Assembly: GCA_030669775.1 (NCBI GenBank)
Contig: DAOVCZ010000003.1
Coordinates: 1 to 26,614, forward strand
Source: Chloroflexota bacterium
GTDB lineage: Bacteria; Chloroflexota; Anaerolineae; Anaerolineales; UBA4823
Direction of reading: 5' to 3'
DNA: 26,614 bases
How positions within the stretch are numbered: position 1 is the stretch's first letter; each line of letters starts with the position of its first letter. A program made the position numbers and the translations under genes. The notes under the pieces were generated by a model that was not told the DNA's origin, searched no databases, and worked only from the letters and a program-made list of their open reading frames with translations. Below, one piece after another: positions 23,608-26,614 of this stretch.

Positions 23608-24696
23608 TTAGGGAGCTGGCAATACAAACCAGGGATTAATAAACCCTCCCAGGTAGCGAATCTCAAAGTGGAGATGTGGTCCTGTAGAAAACCCGGTATT
23701 ACCCGCATATCCAATAACTTGACCTTGTAAAACACTTTGCCCACAACTCACGCCTACTGAACTGAGATGTGCGTACAGTGATTGATAGCCATTTCCGTGA
23801 TCAATCATGATCATATTTCCATATCCACCTAGCGCTGAGCCAGCAAATACCACCACACCACTATCCGCAGCATACAAACGGGCACCAGAACCAGCTGCAA
23901 TATCTATCGCCAGATGGCCAGACCAATAATCATTTCCTGATAAATAATGATTATCCGCGGGCCAGATAAACCCACCAGTGCCATAAGCACCCTCGTATCC
24001 ACCAGGACAAGTGCCAGAACCATACAATGAGCTGGACACTCCTGCCCGTCCACGCGGAATTGTCGGTACAATCCACTGCTTGAATTCCCGGTGACCTCCG
24101 GGAAGCATCACAAAAGATCCAACTTCAACTACCGGATTCGTGAGATCGAATTTATTTCCTGACCATCCAATAATATCTTCGATATTCGCTTCGAAACGGT
24201 CAGCTACACTTTGCAGAGTATCTCCTTCTTCCCATTCGTACAAGACACCATCAGTCGGTGGTATTTTCAAGCTCATCTCTGGAGAAAGCTGATCAGGATT
24301 ATCATTCAGCAATGCATAGTTCGCCCACAAAACTGACTCAGGTTCAAGTCCGAAAGATTTGGCAATCGCAAATACCGAATCGCCAGTATCGACTGTGTAA
24401 TCTTGAGGATCTTGGCGTGGTCTGGTGGGGATGATTGTATGTAAATTTGTATGCCTGAAAATTGCTGCTTGCTTATCAGGTACTGATAATTGGGGCAGGT
24501 CAAGGTCTACATTCGTGAGCTGCTGTGGTTCAGGTAAAACCGGGACTGTTGTTTGATCAGATGGACCAGCCTGGACTGATGTGACCCGCCAACCAAGATA
24601 AACAGCTATCACGACAAGTGCGATAGCAAAAACCCATGCCCCCCAATACAACCCACGGTTGACTGTGGGTTGTGAATTATCCTGCGTTTCACTCAC
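23608..24696 (-). CDS. LysM-M23 family peptidoglycan endopeptidase, membrane-anchored
   Basis: 362 residues. A membrane anchor at about 15-36 (YWGAWVFAIALVVIAVYLGW) is followed by a Pro/Gln-rich linker. Two LysM-like wall-binding modules come next (about 98-147: DYTVDTGDSVFAIAKSFGLEPE; about 153-200: YEWEEGDTLQSVADRFEANIED). A C-terminal M23 peptidase domain has its metal site intact: H261-x3-D265, H310 in YAHL, and H341-L-H343 in GPHLHFE. It would cleave peptide cross-links in the wall, or activate another hydrolase if it acts as a LytM-type factor. The GTG start (24696) overlaps the rho stop (GTGA), with GAGGCG ahead as ribosome-binding site. The 61-residue gene follows. It is on the rho transcript. 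Confidence 0.92.
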   Translation of the reverse strand: MSETQDNSQPTVNRGLYWGAWVFAIALVVIAVYLGWRVTSVQAGPSDQTTVPVLPEPQQLTNVDLDLPQLSVPDKQAAIFRHTNLHTIIPTRPRQDPQDYTVDTGDSVFAIAKSFGLEPESVLWANYALLNDNPDQLSPEMSLKIPPTDGVLYEWEEGDTLQSVADRFEANIEDIIGWSGNKFDLTNPVVEVGSFVMLPGGHREFKQWIVPTIPRGRAGVSSSLYGSGTCPGGYEGAYGTGGFIWPADNHYLSGNDYWSGHLAIDIAAGSGARLYAADSGVVVFAGSALGGYGNMIMIDHGNGYQSLYAHLSSVGVSCGQSVLQGQVIGYAGNTGFSTGPHLHFEIRYLGGFINPWFVLPAP

Positions 24697-25973
24697 AGAT
24701 TCGCCTCGTGCAGTGTCTCCAAAAACTCCTGATTATCCGCTGTCTTGGCTAATCGCTGCAAGATAGCCTCTGTTGCACTGGACGAATCTAACCCGGCACC
24801 ATGTGGAGGACCTGTGACCATCTGGTCGACCATCCGCCGCATCAGCCAAACGCGCGGCGTGATATCAGGTCCAAGCAGTAATTCCTCCCGCCGAGTGGAC
24901 GATCGTTCAATATCAATTGCTGGGAATATCCTTCGTTCCTGCAGCTTCCGGGAGAGATGCAGCTCCATATTACCAGTACCCTTGAATTCTTCATAAATTA
25001 TATCGTCCATGCGAGAACCAGTATCAATTATACAGGTGGCCAAAATGGTCAGCGAGCCTCCGTCTTCAATATTTCTCGCTGCACCAAAAAAACGCTTGGG
25101 AGGATATAGTGCGGATGGATCGATACCACCAGATAGCGTACGTCCGGAAGGCGATACCACCAGGTTATACGCCCGAGCCAATCGGGTGATTGAATCCATC
25201 AGGATCACCACATCCCGGCCAACTTCAACCAGACGCTTGGCACGTTCAAGGACCATCTCGGCCACCCGAACGTGAGATGTTACTGGTTCGTCGAAGGTGG
25301 ACGAGATCACCTCAGCATCAACCGAGCGGTCCATATCGGTAACTTCTTCTGGACGTTCACCGATCAACGCCACCATTAAATTTATTTCTGGGTTCTTAGT
25401 TGAAATTGCGTTAGCTATTTGCTTGAGGATCGTAGTTTTTCCAGCTTTGGGCGGGGATACGATCAAACCACGCTGGCCTCGACCAACTGGGGTGACCAAA
25501 TTGATAAGACGGGTCGCTAAAGTCATCCGGTCAGTTTCTAAGTCGAACCTGACATCTGGAAAGATGGGCACCAGAGATTCAAATACCGGTCTACGCTTGG
25601 CATCGTCCGGGTCGAGCCCATTAACTGTTTCTACTTTTAATAATCCATAATGCCTTTCAGACTCGCGCGGCGGGCGAACATGACCAATGACCAGATCACC
25701 ATTTCGTAATTTGTAACGCCGAATTTGTGATTGGGAAACATAAATATCATAAGGTCCAGGTTGATAAAGCCCTGAACGCAAGAAGCCAATCCCCTCGCTC
25801 AATATCTCGAGGATTCCACCGCGCAATTCTAGCCCTTCGCGTTCGGCTTCAGCCTGTTGGATTTTTAATATTAGATCTTCTTTTTTAAAACGATTCGCAT
25901 TTTTTACGTCCAGTTCTTTTGCGATCTGACGTAATGAATTCAAGGGTGTTTTTTCTAGTTCTAGAACTTTCAT
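24693..25973 (-). CDS. rho: transcription termination factor Rho
   Basis: 426 residues from ATG 25973. Rho is the hexameric RNA-dependent helicase that terminates transcription. N-terminal Rho_N helix domain (LNSLRQIAKELDVKNANRFKKEDLILKI), then the cold-shock-like RNA-binding fold (GILEILSEGIGFLRSGLYQPGPYDIYVS). The RecA-type ATPase has Walker A SPPKAGKTT (K179), Walker B DVVILMDSITRLARAYN, the Q-loop/R-loop region GTGNMELHLSRKLQERRIFPAIDI, and the arginine finger segment. A GTG at 26027 would add 18 residues. I prefer ATG 25973 because most Rho proteins start at MKV/MxxxEL and the lysine positions then match E. coli numbering closely. All motifs are intact. Its stop overlaps the M23 GTG start. 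Confidence 0.96.
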   Translation of the reverse strand: MKVLELEKTPLNSLRQIAKELDVKNANRFKKEDLILKIQQAEAEREGLELRGGILEILSEGIGFLRSGLYQPGPYDIYVSQSQIRRYKLRNGDLVIGHVRPPRESERHYGLLKVETVNGLDPDDAKRRPVFESLVPIFPDVRFDLETDRMTLATRLINLVTPVGRGQRGLIVSPPKAGKTTILKQIANAISTKNPEINLMVALIGERPEEVTDMDRSVDAEVISSTFDEPVTSHVRVAEMVLERAKRLVEVGRDVVILMDSITRLARAYNLVVSPSGRTLSGGIDPSALYPPKRFFGAARNIEDGGSLTILATCIIDTGSRMDDIIYEEFKGTGNMELHLSRKLQERRIFPAIDIERSSTRREELLLGPDITPRVWLMRRMVDQMVTGPPHGAGLDSSSATEAILQRLAKTADNQEFLETLHEANL

Positions 25974-26021
25974 CTCATGTTTACCTAATTGGAACAGATC
26001 GAAATTTGGATGATAATTAGG

Positions 26022-26049
26022 CGTCACTCATGAACAGGGTTCAGTGACG
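26022..26049. promoter_or_regulatory. rho: stem-loop in the rho leader
   Basis: CGTCAC (26022-26027) pairs with GTGACG (26044-26049), and TGAAC (26031-26035) with GTTCA (26039-26043). This gives an 11-bp hairpin with one 3-base bulge and a 3-base loop. It covers the alternative GTG start and ends about 50 bases before ATG 25973. It is a candidate for leader-mediated control of rho. Confidence 0.45.
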
Positions 26050-26179
26050 GCGTTTATCGCCATTGGTATCACAAAGTTAACTATTCCTACTCAAATCAAT
26101 CAATAAGCGCGGTTGGGGGGTAAGGAGCTAAAGACAAGCAATCTAAAATTCACTCACATGGAGGGGGAGGTGCGTGAAA

Positions 26180-26208
26180 ATTATAGCATGCTAATTGTAA
26201 GACTGCAA
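26180..26208 (-). promoter_or_regulatory. rho: sigma-70-type promoter of rho
   Basis: On the minus strand: TTGCAG (26208-26203), 17-base spacer, perfect TATAAT (26185-26180). Transcription would start near 26173, giving a leader of about 200 bases to ATG 25973. Confidence 0.75.
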
Positions 26209-26291
26209 GCCCTAGATAACCCCGAATTCCACTTAATAATACCATTTTTCTACGAAATGATGTTGCTTTCCAACCGTTGCTTATAGGCTAA

Positions 26292-26320
26292 TTGACATTC
26301 ATTTTCCCTTAGGCTATAAT
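26292..26320 (+). promoter_or_regulatory. consensus sigma-70 promoter of the terminal gene
   Basis: Perfect TTGACA (26292-26297), 17-base spacer, perfect TATAAT (26315-26320). It is the strongest promoter in the window. Expected start is about 26327, leaving a leader of about 160 bases before ATG 26489. Confidence 0.88.
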
Positions 26321-26346
26321 CTTATAAGTGGGCAAAATTGGTTATG

Positions 26347-26398
26347 CTTCCCGGGCAGACCTAAATAATGACAAATTACAGGTCATTAAAGTGGGAGG
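26347..26398 (+). promoter_or_regulatory. structured leader with competing stems (candidate cis-regulatory RNA)
   Basis: CTTCCC (26347-26352) can pair with GGGAGG (26393-26398, one G-T). Inside it, TAATGAC (26366-26372) pairs with GTCATTA (26382-26388), while GACCT (26358-26362) could instead pair with AGGTC (26380-26384). The last two are mutually exclusive. No known riboswitch consensus was recognised. The real ribosome-binding site AAGGAGG (26475-26481) is outside this structure. Confidence 0.35.
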
Positions 26399-26488
26399 TG
26401 ATACAAAACAAACTTGAACTATCGGTTTTCAAATAACATTTAACTGATCAATCGAAATATTATACTTTTAATGCAAGGAGGATGCCAA

Positions 26489-26614
26489 ATGAACAAGAAA
26501 TTACTGATTTTCGCGATTTTCGTTACGCTGATCGTTTTATCAGTCGCAACAATTATTGCAGTTGCCAAAACTGACCTCGCCAGGTTTGAGGTGCTGAATA
26601 AAACCGACCAACCC
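26489..26614 (+). CDS. secreted protein, N-terminal part (runs off the window)
   Basis: 42 codons visible. ATG 26489 has a near-perfect Shine-Dalgarno sequence AAGGAGG with a 7-base spacer. Residues 1-27 form a signal peptide: MNKK, a hydrophobic core LLIFAIFVTLIVLSVATIIAV, then AKTDLA as a possible cleavage site. There is no lipobox cysteine. The mature start RFEVLNKTDQP looks like a beta strand of an extracytoplasmic domain. It is driven by a consensus promoter and a long leader, which together suggest high and possibly regulated expression. The family cannot be named from this fragment. Confidence 0.75.
   Translation, partial: MNKKLLIFAIFVTLIVLSVATIIAVAKTDLARFEVLNKTDQP

Larger units (their letters stand above)
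26050..26488. other. intergenic region between rho and the last gene
   Basis: No ORF of note on either strand. It holds the rho promoter and leader (leftward), the promoter and roughly 160-base leader of the last gene (rightward), and between them about 80 bases (26209-26291) with no recognisable element. Confidence 0.6.

Noticed and set aside
25974..26027. GTG 26027 as the rho start
   Set aside because: The extra 18 residues are not Rho-like and overlap the leader hairpin; ATG 25973 gives motif positions close to E. coli Rho.
26414..26443. Nine-codon leader peptide (TTG 26414) in the terminal leader
   Set aside because: Shine-Dalgarno distance is too long, the start is TTG, and there is no run of regulatory codons.
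1..26614. Alternative genetic code with TAA as Tyr
   Set aside because: TAA is the evident stop of many intact genes here, including ssb itself, anti-sigma, TPR and M23 genes. Only selective readthrough or error remains possible.
1..26614. tRNA or rRNA genes
   Set aside because: No cloverleaf-like arrangement with conserved TTCGA/TTCAA arms, and no rRNA-like sequence was seen in reading the gaps.

Overview
The window looks like a chromosomal housekeeping stretch from a bacterium of the Chloroflexota, probably Anaerolineae-like. This is inferred from gene style: a DUF3467 plus translin-like plus Cas4-like cluster, a membrane-anchored HExxH protease with a Thr/Pro linker, a very long BTAD/AAA/TPR regulator and a class A PBP with a C-terminal Ig-like tail. 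No rRNA, tRNA, CRISPR array, transposase or phage gene was seen. Base composition is fairly even throughout.

Layout. 1-390 is the 3' part of an ssb gene with an in-frame TAA, closed by a strong terminator. 571-2300 is a compact operon: a DUF3467 protein, a translin/TRAX-like protein, and a membrane-anchored Cas4-like PD-(D/E)XK nuclease split by an in-frame TAA. 2391-9054 runs on with NAD kinase, a B-box zinc-finger membrane protein, RecN and a 1174-residue SARP-type regulator, most of them overlapping or closely spaced. After a terminator, which may end a small RNA, 9261-12185 encodes a class A PBP homologue whose catalytic motifs are almost all altered. A convergent terminator separates it from a minus-strand unit (14170 down to 12369): a DUF3054 membrane protein (again with an in-frame TAA), an ECF sigma factor and its membrane anti-sigma factor. 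A divergent promoter region with a 14-bp palindrome drives this unit one way. The other way it drives a small membrane protein (frameshifted at an A8 tract) and a secreted zinc metalloprotease.

16402-21564 (minus) holds polA and a large TPR protein. 21783-23402 is a secreted, Cys-rich lytic-transglycosylase-like protein. 23405-25973 (minus) holds rho, a LysM/M23 peptidase and a 61-residue conserved-looking protein. The right edge has divergent consensus promoters for rho and for a truncated secreted protein with a structured leader.

Themes. Several genes concern DNA repair and nucleic-acid processing (ssb, translin/Cas4-like cluster, recN, polA, rho). Others concern the envelope (dead-looking PBP, lytic transglycosylase-like protein, M23 peptidase, ECF sigma/anti-sigma). 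The most interesting signals are the DUF3467-translin-Cas4-like cluster, the PBP pseudoenzyme, the recurrent in-frame TAA codons, the divergent operator and the promoters that sit almost on the start codon. All domain assignments are by eye; no database search was run.
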